DNA of 64,000 nucleotides from JAUVPY01 sp034412795 (GTDB lineage: Bacteria > Chloroflexota > Anaerolineae > 4572-78 > NAK82). Shown piece by piece: positions 7,893-16,274 of the stretch. The position numbers and the translations under genes were made by a program. The DNA lies in assembly GCA_034412795.1 (NCBI GenBank), contig DAOUMD010000074.1:39425-103424 (forward strand), written 5' to 3'. Below the pieces are notes generated by a model that made no database searches, had not been told where the DNA came from, and saw only the letters and a program-made list of their open reading frames with translations. Position 1 is the stretch's first letter. Each line of letters starts with the position of its first letter.

Positions 7893-10497
7893 AATTGTTG
7901 GTAGCTATTCCCTGCTCCGCCAGCCAGCGCTCGACCAGATCGTACTCATCATCCAGGGTTATGACCTGGCCATCCAGCCGGGCGGCACGCAGGTAGTCTA
8001 AAATCTGGCGATAGAGTGGGCCGGGGCGTAGGTTAAACTCCTGGCTTAAAAAGTGTCCATCAATGATGGGTTCCACGCCGCGAAGCTCTCTCTGGAATTG
8101 CGCTATTTGGGCGCGGGCGGTTTCCTCTTCACAAGCCAGCCATCCGACCAATAGGGCCTCGCTGGCCAACGGTTCTAACATATGATGAAGCTGACTGGGA
8201 CGCCTTGGCTGGTTAAGTTCAGGCAGAAGCGATTTGAGTATTTGAACCTGCTTCAGCGTGGATGCGTCTTGAGTGCGGATACGAAGCCGGATGATGATCT
8301 GGTCCAACGTTTTTTGTGACATTCTAAAGATTAATAGACCCAGGTAGTGGACATCTTTTGGCTGCGTACTGGCCCAGGGGCTATTATCAAGACCGCTTCG
8401 TATCTCTTTGAATCGTTGGACAACCCAATCGTCTATGCAAAGGCCGGAGTGAATCTGGCGAAGCACGCCGAGGTCGTCCAGGCGCAGTAAGGCACGCTCT
8501 GGCATCGCCTCGTAAAAGATTAGATGCAGCTCGTGATAGATACGTTCGCCGCTGACTGGGTCAAGCAGATCCAGGGCATCGCGTAGCAATTCCTCGGTGC
8601 GGTCTTCAATGCGGAAGGCAAGACGTTGCTCCAGACGGGCAGCTCGCAGCATACGAGTTGGGTCTTCTACAAAGCTTAAGCTGTGTAACACTCGGATGAG
8701 GCCACGTTGCAGATCGTTTTCGCCTCCGTAAAAGTCGAGTAATTCGCCGAAGCGGTCCGGGGCGAGCTGAATAGCCAGCGTGTTGATGGTGAAGTCACGC
8801 CGGTGAAGGTCTTGTTTGATCGAACTGCGCTCTACTTCTGGCAGGGCTGATGGGTGTTCGTAGTACTCGGTGCGCGCGGTGACGAAGTCCAGGGATTGAG
8901 GAAGTTGTGCGTCGGACGCTGAGATTTGGGAATCACGGATCAGCCATTTCGCGGTGCCAAATCGTTGGTGACTTCGTACACGCCCGCCGTAGCGCTGTGC
9001 TAACTGCCGCGCCAACTGGATCGCGTCGCCTTCGACTACCAGGTCTATGTCGAGAGTTGGAGTACCCAGCAACAGGTCGCGCACAAAACCGCCGACGATG
9101 AACAGTGAATCGCCTTGCTTGGCTGCCAGGCGACCGGCCTCACATAGTAGGCGGAGCATCGGTTTGGGTACGGCCGTAGCTAGCCGCTCGGTGATTTCGT
9201 CGGCGCGGGACGGTTGGGGAGGTTCTACCCAGAGTTTTATGAGGTCAGTACGGGTGACAATGCCGACAATCTTTCCGTTATCGACTACCGGAACCTGACC
9301 CAGTCCCTCTCTCATCATCAAGGCTTGGAGCTTCTCAACCGAATCCTGAGGAGAAACGTAGAATGGTCCCTTGCGCATAAACTGGTGAATGGCCGTATTT
9401 CCGAGTTTATGATGTAGAGCCTTGTCTATCTCGCCGCGGGTTAATACACCCATAATTTTGCCGTCTTCGACAACCGGAAAGCCCTCGTGACCGTAACGTG
9501 TCATCATGGCTGCGGCTTCGGCTACCGTGTCGGTAGGACTCAGGGTGCGCACACCATGGGACATAATCTGGCTAACTGTGATGGGTGGCCGGATGTGTTG
9601 GTGCAAAGCTGCGAGCAGTTGGTCGTGAATCTGGGCCAGGTTGACGTGCCGGATGAGCGCGGCCGCGGCTCGGGGGTGGCCACCCCCACCAAAGTGAGCG
9701 GCTACGGCTCCTACATCAACGGCATCGGTGGTGGAGCGGGCAACGAGTTGGGTATGATCGTCCATGGCCACTACCAGGAAGAGGGCGTCAGGTTCGAATA
9801 GGTCGCGCAGCTTGTGTGCCAGGGTGCTCACTTCTTCCACGTAGCCCTCGGCATGGGCAACTGCGATCATGATGGTGCGCCCTTCAATTTCATGGGTCTC
9901 GAAAACGTCCGTCAGCCGGTCGTACAGAGCACGTTGGCTGTCGCTGAGCGGATAGTTGAGAAACTGGCGAGCTACATCAAGGGAAGCGTTCTGTTCCAAC
10001 AGCCAGGCAGCGGCGCGTACATCACGCGGAGTGGTGCTGGCGTAAGTGAGAGAGCCGGTGTCTTCATAAATCCCCAGGATTAACAAGGTGGCCTCGTTGG
10101 GAGTGAGCCGGATGTGGTGGTGTTGAATCTCTTCCACCATCAGCGTGGCGGTAGCGCCGGTGTATTGCAGGGTAGTCTGCGTGCCGGGTGGTAGATCTCT
10201 CGACAGGGCGTGGTGATCAATGACGTGGAATTGGGTTTTCTCATTTATTCCCTTGAGAGAAGGGAAATGCTGGCTATCTACCAACGTCACGCGGGTCACC
10301 CGAACAGGTTTTTGTGTGAACACATCTTGCGGTCGGAGGAAGGGAAACTCGTCCCAGTAGAGGTGTAAAAAGTCGCGAACGTTGCGATTGATGCGTCGGG
10401 GAATCGCCGGCACTGCGCCCGGATACAATTTCGCCGCGCCCAGCAGCGACGCGATCGCGTCAAAATCGGCGTTGTCGTGTGTAGCAATCAAGTGCAT
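7891..10497 (-). CDS. DHH/DHHA1-CBS-CBS-tRNA nucleotidyltransferase fusion
   Basis: An 868-residue fusion. The N-terminal DHH phosphoesterase domain (about 1-300) has HDNADFDAIAS, DSQHFPSL, DHHALS and the DHHA1 motif GGGGHPRAAAA. Two CBS domains follow (about 305-420, each ending GKI(M/V)G(V/I)(L/V)TR). The class II poly(A)/CCA nucleotidyltransferase head (about 450-600) has VGGFVRDLLLG and DIDLVVEG carrying the catalytic aspartates, then RRDFTINTLAIQL and DPTRMLRAARLEQRLAF. Known homologues of this layout are CC- or A-adding tRNA enzymes, so a role in tRNA 3' end synthesis or repair is likely. The CBS pair suggests adenosine-nucleotide control. It begins 6 bp after the ttuA stop with no clear ribosome binding site, so translational coupling is likely. 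Confidence 0.88.
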   Translation of the reverse strand: MHLIATHDNADFDAIASLLGAAKLYPGAVPAIPRRINRNVRDFLHLYWDEFPFLRPQDVFTQKPVRVTRVTLVDSQHFPSLKGINEKTQFHVIDHHALSRDLPPGTQTTLQYTGATATLMVEEIQHHHIRLTPNEATLLILGIYEDTGSLTYASTTPRDVRAAAWLLEQNASLDVARQFLNYPLSDSQRALYDRLTDVFETHEIEGRTIMIAVAHAEGYVEEVSTLAHKLRDLFEPDALFLVVAMDDHTQLVARSTTDAVDVGAVAAHFGGGGHPRAAAALIRHVNLAQIHDQLLAALHQHIRPPITVSQIMSHGVRTLSPTDTVAEAAAMMTRYGHEGFPVVEDGKIMGVLTRGEIDKALHHKLGNTAIHQFMRKGPFYVSPQDSVEKLQALMMREGLGQVPVVDNGKIVGIVTRTDLIKLWVEPPQPSRADEITERLATAVPKPMLRLLCEAGRLAAKQGDSLFIVGGFVRDLLLGTPTLDIDLVVEGDAIQLARQLAQRYGGRVRSHQRFGTAKWLIRDSQISASDAQLPQSLDFVTARTEYYEHPSALPEVERSSIKQDLHRRDFTINTLAIQLAPDRFGELLDFYGGENDLQRGLIRVLHSLSFVEDPTRMLRAARLEQRLAFRIEDRTEELLRDALDLLDPVSGERIYHELHLIFYEAMPERALLRLDDLGVLRQIHSGLCIDDWVVQRFKEIRSGLDNSPWASTQPKDVHYLGLLIFRMSQKTLDQIIIRLRIRTQDASTLKQVQILKSLLPELNQPRRPSQLHHMLEPLASEALLVGWLACEEETARAQIAQFQRELRGVEPIIDGHFLSQEFNLRPGPLYRQILDYLRAARLDGQVITLDDEYDLVERWLAEQGIATNN

Positions 10498-10503
10498 ATT
10501 AAC

Positions 10504-11544
10504 TCAAATCTTCACGTTGGCCCATAGCCGACAAAAGGCGCATAGGCCGGGTGCTGTGGTTGGCTGACCACAGCGCTCACAGGCGTGCATCAAGGGTGAC
10601 AGCACCTGATGACGATCATTCAGAAAGCCATTCTGCTTTGCTCTTAGGAAGCTGAGGTAGAAGTTTTGCTTGGCTCCCGGCGATTTGCGTTCCAGCTCGG
10701 CCAACAGTTCTTTATGGGCGATACTGGTAGCGCCAAGGGAATAGGGGCATTCTTCGTAGATGTAATCGATGCCGCGTATCAGGCAATAAGCAGCCATTTC
10801 TCGTTCGTATAGGCGGCAAAGTGGTTTTACCTTACGGGCGAAGCCGTCACTTTCAGGGAGAACTGGCCCCTGACGGGCCAGATAGCCCACCTGCCAGGTC
10901 ATCGTGTTGCCAAAAAGGACGGCTGCCTCGTCATCCAAATTATGACCGGTTGCCAATACCGAGTAGCCCAACTCGTGAGCGATCCGATTCATTTCGTGGC
11001 GCTTGATAAGCCCACACACCGAGCAAGGTTTGCCGTGCCCGCGTTGCACTCGTCGCGCGACTTCAGGGATTGACTCGCTGTAGGTCTCCGGGATGCTCAG
11101 GGTGTGCAGCTTGGGGAGCCAAGGGTCAGGGGGCGGGGGATCGGGACTCAGGGAATCAGGACTCAGGGAATCGGGGAATCGGGAAGAGGGGTCTCCTGAT
11201 TCCCCGATTCCAGATTCCCTGAGTCCTGATCTCGCAGCCTTTGCAAATGCTTCGCACTTACGCTGTGACTCGTCGGAATAGCCGAAGCCACCATCAATAC
11301 CCAGACCCAGGTAGAGACCGTCGGCGCGATAGCCCAGGCTGAGTAGAATGTCCCATAGCGCCAAGCTGTCCTTGCCGCCCGAGACGGCGACAACTATCCG
11401 GTCCTGCGGTGTGAACATCCCGTACTTACGTATCGACTTCTCAACTTGGGTTGGCACCCACTGTGTGAAATGGTCCGCGCACAGCGCTAGCTTGTGCTGG
11501 CGCATGTTGATCACAGCTACTTCGCCACACTTACGGCATTTCAT
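10504..11544 (-). CDS. ttuA: TtuA-like tRNA 2-thiolation ATPase
   Basis: A PP-loop ATPase of the TtcA/TtuA family. In Thermus, TtuA forms 2-thioribothymidine at tRNA position 54 using sulfur carried by TtuB. It has an N-terminal zinc site (MKCRKCGEVA...LALC), the PP-loop VAVSGGKDSLALWD, CSVCGLIKR and CPYS cysteines expected to hold an Fe-S cluster, ATGHNLDDEAA, and a C-terminal zinc site CERCGQ...CAFC. I start at the ATG at 11544, directly ahead of the first zinc motif; upstream in-frame codons overlap ttuB. Between KCEAFAKAA and HTLSIPETYSESIPEVARR about 40 Ser/Pro-rich residues are encoded by a palindromic repeat (about 11125-11230). ttuB lies just upstream on the same strand. Confidence 0.85.
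   Translation of the reverse strand: MKCRKCGEVAVINMRQHKLALCADHFTQWVPTQVEKSIRKYGMFTPQDRIVVAVSGGKDSLALWDILLSLGYRADGLYLGLGIDGGFGYSDESQRKCEAFAKAARSGLRESGIGESGDPSSRFPDSLSPDSLSPDPPPPDPWLPKLHTLSIPETYSESIPEVARRVQRGHGKPCSVCGLIKRHEMNRIAHELGYSVLATGHNLDDEAAVLFGNTMTWQVGYLARQGPVLPESDGFARKVKPLCRLYEREMAAYCLIRGIDYIYEECPYSLGATSIAHKELLAELERKSPGAKQNFYLSFLRAKQNGFLNDRHQVLSPLMHACERCGQPTTAPGLCAFCRLWANVKI
11125..11230. repeat. Palindromic element inside the ttuA reading frame
   Basis: ATCAGGACTCAGGGAATC (11155-11172) has a perfect 18-bp inverted partner at 11213-11230. Extra copies of the units ACTCAGGGAATC and GGGGAATC extend the left arm. It is translated on the minus strand as a low-complexity Ser/Pro/Asp/Gly stretch within TtuA. 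Confidence 0.75.
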
Positions 11545-11557
11545 TCCTGCTGACCAC

Positions 11558-11749
11558 CTATCCCCCCGAAATGACTGCAACCAGCTTGACGACATCCTCG
11601 GCTTTCAAGTGTACGTCCTCGGTGATGAGTTTGCCATTTCGGGTAGCCAGGACTGTCTCGGGGTTTAACCCCCCTTTCTTGATCGCGTCCCGCACGGTGA
11701 TGTTTTTAGGTACTTCCCACTCATTATCGCGATGTATAATCTTAGGCAT
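11558..11749 (-). CDS. ttuB: Ubiquitin-like sulfur carrier (ThiS/MoaD/TtuB family)
   Basis: A 63-residue beta-grasp protein ending in VISGG, the diglycine tail that is adenylated and thiocarboxylated in sulfur carriers. The body (TVRDAIKKGGLNPETVLATRNGKLITEDVHLKAEDVVKLV) matches the ThiS/MoaD fold. The ttuA start lies 13 bp after the stop, so this is the likely sulfur donor for tRNA thiolation, not a thiamine or molybdopterin carrier. GGGGAGG precedes the ATG at 11749 by 12 bp; an in-frame TTG at 11758 is the alternative start. The activating E1-like enzyme is not in the window. Confidence 0.85.
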   Translation of the reverse strand: MPKIIHRDNEWEVPKNITVRDAIKKGGLNPETVLATRNGKLITEDVHLKAEDVVKLVAVISGG

Positions 11750-11776
11750 AGTAAACAACAGCCTCCCCGCGCAGGT

Positions 11777-11805
11777 ATTGTACTCGATTGCGGGAAGGCC
11801 GTCAA
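11777..11805 (-). promoter_or_regulatory. Promoter of the ttuB-ttuA-nucleotidyltransferase operon
   Basis: On the minus strand TTGACG, a 17-bp spacer, then TACAAT. Predicted start near 11770, about 20 nt ahead of the ttuB ATG. Confidence 0.6.
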
Positions 11806-11860
11806 TAGATCGACTGGAGAGACCTTTAAGATTTACGGAACTTAGAGGCCACGGAAACTG

Positions 11861-13465
11861 TCAGCCCGTTCGGGGACCGGCAGCGCGTATATCCTCGTCT
11901 ACCATGTCTTCAAACTGTCGGAAGTTGTCGATGAACATGTGGGCCAGCTTACGCGCCTGTTGGTCATAAGCCGTCTTGTCTGCCCAGGTGTTGCGTGGTT
12001 TGAGCACTTCGTCGGGCACGTCACAGCAGGCAGCGGGCACTTGAACGCCAAAAATCGGGTCGGGCTCAAAGCTGGCTCTGTCTAAACTGCCGTCGAGAGC
12101 GGCATTGATCATGGCACGGGTATAGGCAATTTCCATCCGGTGGCCTACGCCGTAAGGGCCGCCCGTCCAACCCGTGTTGACCAGCCAGCACTGAACTTGG
12201 TGCTTCTCGATCTTCTCACCCAATAGCCTGGCATACACGGTGGGATGCAAAGCCATAAAAGGTGCGCCAAAACAGGTGCTAAACGTTGCTTGCGGCTCAA
12301 CAACCCCCTTTTCGGTGCCAGCTACCTTGGCGGTGTAGCCCGCGAGGAAATGATACATTGTCTGTTGCGGAGTGAGTTTGGCGATGGGCGGCATGACGCC
12401 GAAGGCGTCAGCGGTGAGAAAGATAATATTGGCCGGGTGGCCATCCATACCGGAGCGGATGCAGTTGGGAATACTGGTAATGGGATAAGCGGCGCGTGTG
12501 TTTTCGGTGAGCGTATCGTCGTTTAGATCGATGCGGCGGGTGCTGGTGTCGATAGCTACGTTTTCCAGAATAGTACCAAAACGACGCGTAGTCTGGTGGA
12601 TCTCCGGTTCGGCTTCTGCTGAGAGACGGATGACTTTGGCATAACATCCGCCTTCGAAGTTGAAGATGCCCTGGTCGCTCCAGCCATGTTCGTCATCACC
12701 GATGAGCCGGCGGCGGGGGTCGGCGGAGAGGGTCGTTTTTCCCGTTCCGCTCAGCCCGAAGAAAAGAGCCACGTCGTCGTTCTCGCCCACGTTGGCCGAG
12801 CAGTGCATGGACAGAACACGCTCCAGCGGCAGAAGATAATTCAAAATGGTGAAGACCGACTTCTTGATCTCTCCGGCATAGCTGGAACCACCGATAACGA
12901 CCAGTTTTTTGCCAAAGTGCACGATAATGTAGACTTCAGAATTGGTACCATCCATGCTGGGGACAGCGTGGAAGCGAGGGGTGTTGATGATAGTAAACTC
13001 CGGCACAAAGTCGGTGAGTTGTTCGGACTTGGCTTGGATGAACAAGTTGCGGGCAAAGAGGTTGTGCCATGCCGATTCGGTGATGACTCGGATAGGAATT
13101 TGATACTGTGGGTCAGCGCCAGCGAAACAGTCTTGCACGAAGACGTCTTTTAGTTGTAAGTAGGCTAGCAGTCGAGCATAGAGTCGATCAAAACTGTCGG
13201 GGTCAAAGGGTCGATTGACGTTACCCCACCAGATATTGTCTTGACTGGAAGGTTCCCGCACGATGAATTTGTCATTGGGTGAACGGCCAGTGTGGTGGCC
13301 GGTGCGGACGACCAGGGGACCCAGATGTGCGACCAAACCTTCGCGCCGTCGCACTGACTCTTCGTAGAGGGCAGGGCTGGATAGATTCCAGTAAATATCA
13401 TTGACGTTGACGATCCCATGATTGTCCAGTCCGTACTTACTTAGTCGCGCGCCTTGTTCTCGCAT
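11861..13465 (-). CDS. pckA: Phosphoenolpyruvate carboxykinase (ATP)
   Basis: Converts oxaloacetate and ATP to phosphoenolpyruvate, CO2 and ADP in the cytosol, the first committed step of gluconeogenesis. The P-loop GLSGTGKTTLS, the metal/kinase-2 motif DDEHGW, HTGRSPNDKF near the N-terminus and the NTGWTGGPYG substrate motif are all present. It has 534 residues from the ATG at 13465, which follows GAGGAG by 7 bp; the TTG two codons earlier would sit too close to that site. Monocistronic; the partner gene mdh, which makes oxaloacetate, is 2.8 kb away on the same strand. Confidence 0.96.
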   Translation of the reverse strand: MREQGARLSKYGLDNHGIVNVNDIYWNLSSPALYEESVRRREGLVAHLGPLVVRTGHHTGRSPNDKFIVREPSSQDNIWWGNVNRPFDPDSFDRLYARLLAYLQLKDVFVQDCFAGADPQYQIPIRVITESAWHNLFARNLFIQAKSEQLTDFVPEFTIINTPRFHAVPSMDGTNSEVYIIVHFGKKLVVIGGSSYAGEIKKSVFTILNYLLPLERVLSMHCSANVGENDDVALFFGLSGTGKTTLSADPRRRLIGDDEHGWSDQGIFNFEGGCYAKVIRLSAEAEPEIHQTTRRFGTILENVAIDTSTRRIDLNDDTLTENTRAAYPITSIPNCIRSGMDGHPANIIFLTADAFGVMPPIAKLTPQQTMYHFLAGYTAKVAGTEKGVVEPQATFSTCFGAPFMALHPTVYARLLGEKIEKHQVQCWLVNTGWTGGPYGVGHRMEIAYTRAMINAALDGSLDRASFEPDPIFGVQVPAACCDVPDEVLKPRNTWADKTAYDQQARKLAHMFIDNFRQFEDMVDEDIRAAGPRTG

Positions 13466-13516
13466 ATTCAATCTCCTCAGTATATTGACTGATTGCTTGT
13501 TCTATACGTTTCAGAT

Positions 13517-13608
13517 AAGGCCGTTCCAGAAAAATAGTTGTCGCAAGTTTCGTTGATTTCACCGTCATACTCGTGATTTTGGGGATGATCTAAATTCTGG
13601 AACTTCCC
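13517..13608. repeat. MITE-like inverted-repeat element, copy 2
   Basis: The ends GGCCGTTCCAGAA and TTCTGGAACTTCCC are inverted repeats. In reverse orientation the ends match those of the element at 7804-7892 (GGAAG...CCAGAA and TTCT.GGA...GGCCT), while the interiors differ. It lies in the 276-bp gap upstream of pckA. The rest of the gap holds a partial GTAGGGGCAGAC repeat (13665-13690). Confidence 0.5.
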
Positions 13609-13741
13609 AAGCCCGGTTCAGGGCGAGCACACAGGTTCTTCGCTCTACAACTACGGCGTTTTTCGTAGGGGCAGACTTGCGTGTCTGCACCGGCTAAATG
13701 ACTGCAACATTCTTATTTGAACGGTATTGCGTCTGGGATGT

Positions 13742-16234
13742 CTATTGCGAGACGGCCGTCTGATCTGGGGTGACAATCGCGACTGGGTTAAATGTCACTC
13801 TCGCCTCACCACTGTCAGAGCCGTGGAAAAGCATACGTTGATCGGTAAGGAGATAGATACTACGATTGCCCGAGGCATCTCCGTCTTCGGTTGGGATGGT
13901 GACGAATATCTCCTGGATGGCCATATTTTGGGGCGGGATTGATATCTCGGCCAAATCGCTATTCAGGTTTGGATTGCGTGGATTGCTGATTCGCCATATC
14001 GCCCCATCACTTTTGAGCAGATACAGGTAGTTGCCTGCTGCGAAGATTTGGGCCGTGCCGGTCCCCGGATCAATTAGCTTCAGATCCTCAGTTTCTGGTC
14101 GGCCGTCGTCGTGATAACGCCACACATTTCCGTTATCATGGAGCAAGTAGAGGGTGCCATTATCGGCCACAAAGATCTCCTGAACTGACGCGGCAGGGGT
14201 CAATGCTTGGGACTTTGAACTGTGTCCGTCCAAGTCGACCTCGGTGCGCCACACAGCTCCATCGGCAGCCAGCACGTAGAGTTGGTCTTCGACTGGGAAG
14301 ATCTGTCGTGCGTCGGGTGCTTCAATGACCTGCCGAGGCGGGCAAGCGTTTGTGCTGCCAGGTTCTGCGTCTGGCTCGCACCAGTAGATTTCCCCCTCGC
14401 GATTGAGAAGGAATAAATTGGTTCGCCTGAACTGGCTGGCGGAGGTGCCGGCCTGTTGCACCCCTCTCAGGGCGCGGCCTTCGATCAGCACCCCTGGCGT
14501 TTGATTCTCTTCCGGCGCTTCATAATCGTAGGTGTACACTGCGCCGTCTGGTGAGATAAACAGTAGATCGGAGTCCGTGTAGAGGCCAACTTGCCGAGGG
14601 TTCCGGTCAGAGAGCAAAAGATTGGCATCCAGAGGGCGGCCACCGGCAGCAGCTATGTTTCCCATCTGGTCTACCAATACCACGTCGTTGCCGAGCGCCG
14701 AAAGATGGCGACCAGGGCCACGCAGCGGTAATTGTTTGAGTGCATCCGTCCGCACTTCAAAGTCCTGGAATTCCAGTCGTCCTAAATATTGGTTGAAAAT
14801 AAGGCGTTGTGCGTTGGCCTGGTCTTGAATACCGGCTTTGTAATACAAGCAGGCCAGATAGGGACGCAATAAGCTGCTATCGCCATTGGGATCTTCGCGA
14901 ATGGCGGCTTCCATGGCTTGTATGGCGGGGTCGAAGCGAACCGGGAGGGCATCGGGTTGATCCAGGGCGAGGTGGTAATAAGTGAGGCCCAGCATGGCGT
15001 CAACTTTTTCGTCTAAGGGCGCGAAGTGATCGGCAACTTGGTAGAAGGCCTGCGCCCGTTGGTAGCGTTGTTCGCGAAATGCCTGGTTGCCCATTGCAAA
15101 GGCCAGGTCCTTGTCGGAGGGGGCCGCGTCGAGGCCGCTGTCTTTGATTAATTCTGGATTCAGGTCAAGCGCCATTCGCAAAGCCAGGTACTCTAGCATC
15201 TCTGGAAGGATATCACTCGGCCCGGCGATTCGCCAGGCCACGGAGGGGGTTTTCGACGAGATCGAGATTTCCAATTCACCATTGCTTTCGCTGATCTGCC
15301 CACTGAACTCCCAATAACCGGTGGGCAGCATATTGGTGAGGAACTGGGTCAGGATCTGGGAGGGGATGCTGATACCACCAATGGACAGATTGCCGAGATC
15401 CAGTCGACTGCCCTGAGAGCCGGCAAGCACGCGGGTGAGAGGGATAGATTGGGATCGGCGGGTAAAGCTGCTGGGACCTTGGAGCACTGTGTCGCATTCT
15501 TCCAACGGAAGGCTACGACGGGCGGTCACTCTTCCTCTCGAAGTTCGTGGCTCCTGAAGTTCCCACAGAACCAGGACCGGTGTGGGGTTTCCGACGCCTA
15601 CCTGGTTCAGTTCTGCGATGAGCTGGGCTGCTATCGTCTCGCCACTCAACGGCGTGCTCTCGGTTTGCCCTACCGTGAAGGGTGGAACGATCCAGGTGCC
15701 GTAGTTGTTGGCGATCCACAGCACGATGAATAACAGGATGACCCCGAGCAGGAGAGACAGACGGGGGTGCGCCGCAACTCGACGAAGTATCCAGCGCAGG
15801 AAGTCATCAATGTGGCTTAGCCATTTCAGACCAAATATCAAGTAGACCAGAACAAGCGCCACGGCAATTAGTGGAATGGGATGGCCAATCAAGATTGGCC
15901 AGTACAGACGAACCTGGGCGGTCAGCCAGTCCCAGGCATTGATCAACCATTGCTCGCCAATGACAATGGCAATCGCCAAGCCAATAGTTAACGCGACAAC
16001 ATAGGGGCGGCTTCGCAGCCAACCGAGGCGTTCTCGTTCGGCGCTGATAAATCGTCGCCAGAGAGGGGGTGGAGGTTCAATGTCCTCTTGAGGAGTGTCT
16101 GGTGTTGTTTGACTGTTTGCAACCGGTTGCTGCTCTGCGTCTTCCTGTTCGCGATCTGATGGGGGCACCGTTTCAGTTGGCCTTTCCAGGTTACGGGCGG
16201 CTATATGCAGCAGATCTATAAGCTTCTCGATCAT
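13742..16234 (-). CDS. Membrane protein with TPR-like and beta-propeller-like regions, unknown function
   Basis: An 830-residue protein I cannot assign. A charged, Pro/Gln-rich cytosolic N-terminus (1-60) is followed by three hydrophobic segments (about 76-98, 115-140 and 158-180), so it is an inner-membrane protein. Residues about 200-350 form an unassigned domain with repeated LW(E)LQEP-type strands. About 370-470 are TPR-like (QRYQRAQAFYQVADHFAPLDEKVDAMLGLTYYHLA). About 530-810 contain repeated segments of the type LYVLAADGAVWR, LYLLHDNGNVWR and LYLLKSDGAIWR, consistent with a beta-propeller that displays repeats outside the membrane. It lies 40 bp after mdh on the same strand, so it may be co-transcribed. 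Confidence 0.75.
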   Translation of the reverse strand: MIEKLIDLLHIAARNLERPTETVPPSDREQEDAEQQPVANSQTTPDTPQEDIEPPPPLWRRFISAERERLGWLRSRPYVVALTIGLAIAIVIGEQWLINAWDWLTAQVRLYWPILIGHPIPLIAVALVLVYLIFGLKWLSHIDDFLRWILRRVAAHPRLSLLLGVILLFIVLWIANNYGTWIVPPFTVGQTESTPLSGETIAAQLIAELNQVGVGNPTPVLVLWELQEPRTSRGRVTARRSLPLEECDTVLQGPSSFTRRSQSIPLTRVLAGSQGSRLDLGNLSIGGISIPSQILTQFLTNMLPTGYWEFSGQISESNGELEISISSKTPSVAWRIAGPSDILPEMLEYLALRMALDLNPELIKDSGLDAAPSDKDLAFAMGNQAFREQRYQRAQAFYQVADHFAPLDEKVDAMLGLTYYHLALDQPDALPVRFDPAIQAMEAAIREDPNGDSSLLRPYLACLYYKAGIQDQANAQRLIFNQYLGRLEFQDFEVRTDALKQLPLRGPGRHLSALGNDVVLVDQMGNIAAAGGRPLDANLLLSDRNPRQVGLYTDSDLLFISPDGAVYTYDYEAPEENQTPGVLIEGRALRGVQQAGTSASQFRRTNLFLLNREGEIYWCEPDAEPGSTNACPPRQVIEAPDARQIFPVEDQLYVLAADGAVWRTEVDLDGHSSKSQALTPAASVQEIFVADNGTLYLLHDNGNVWRYHDDGRPETEDLKLIDPGTGTAQIFAAGNYLYLLKSDGAIWRISNPRNPNLNSDLAEISIPPQNMAIQEIFVTIPTEDGDASGNRSIYLLTDQRMLFHGSDSGEARVTFNPVAIVTPDQTAVSQ

Positions 16235-16274
16235 TTGGGAGGTGTCCTATCACCATTGAACGAGCCCGGAAAGG

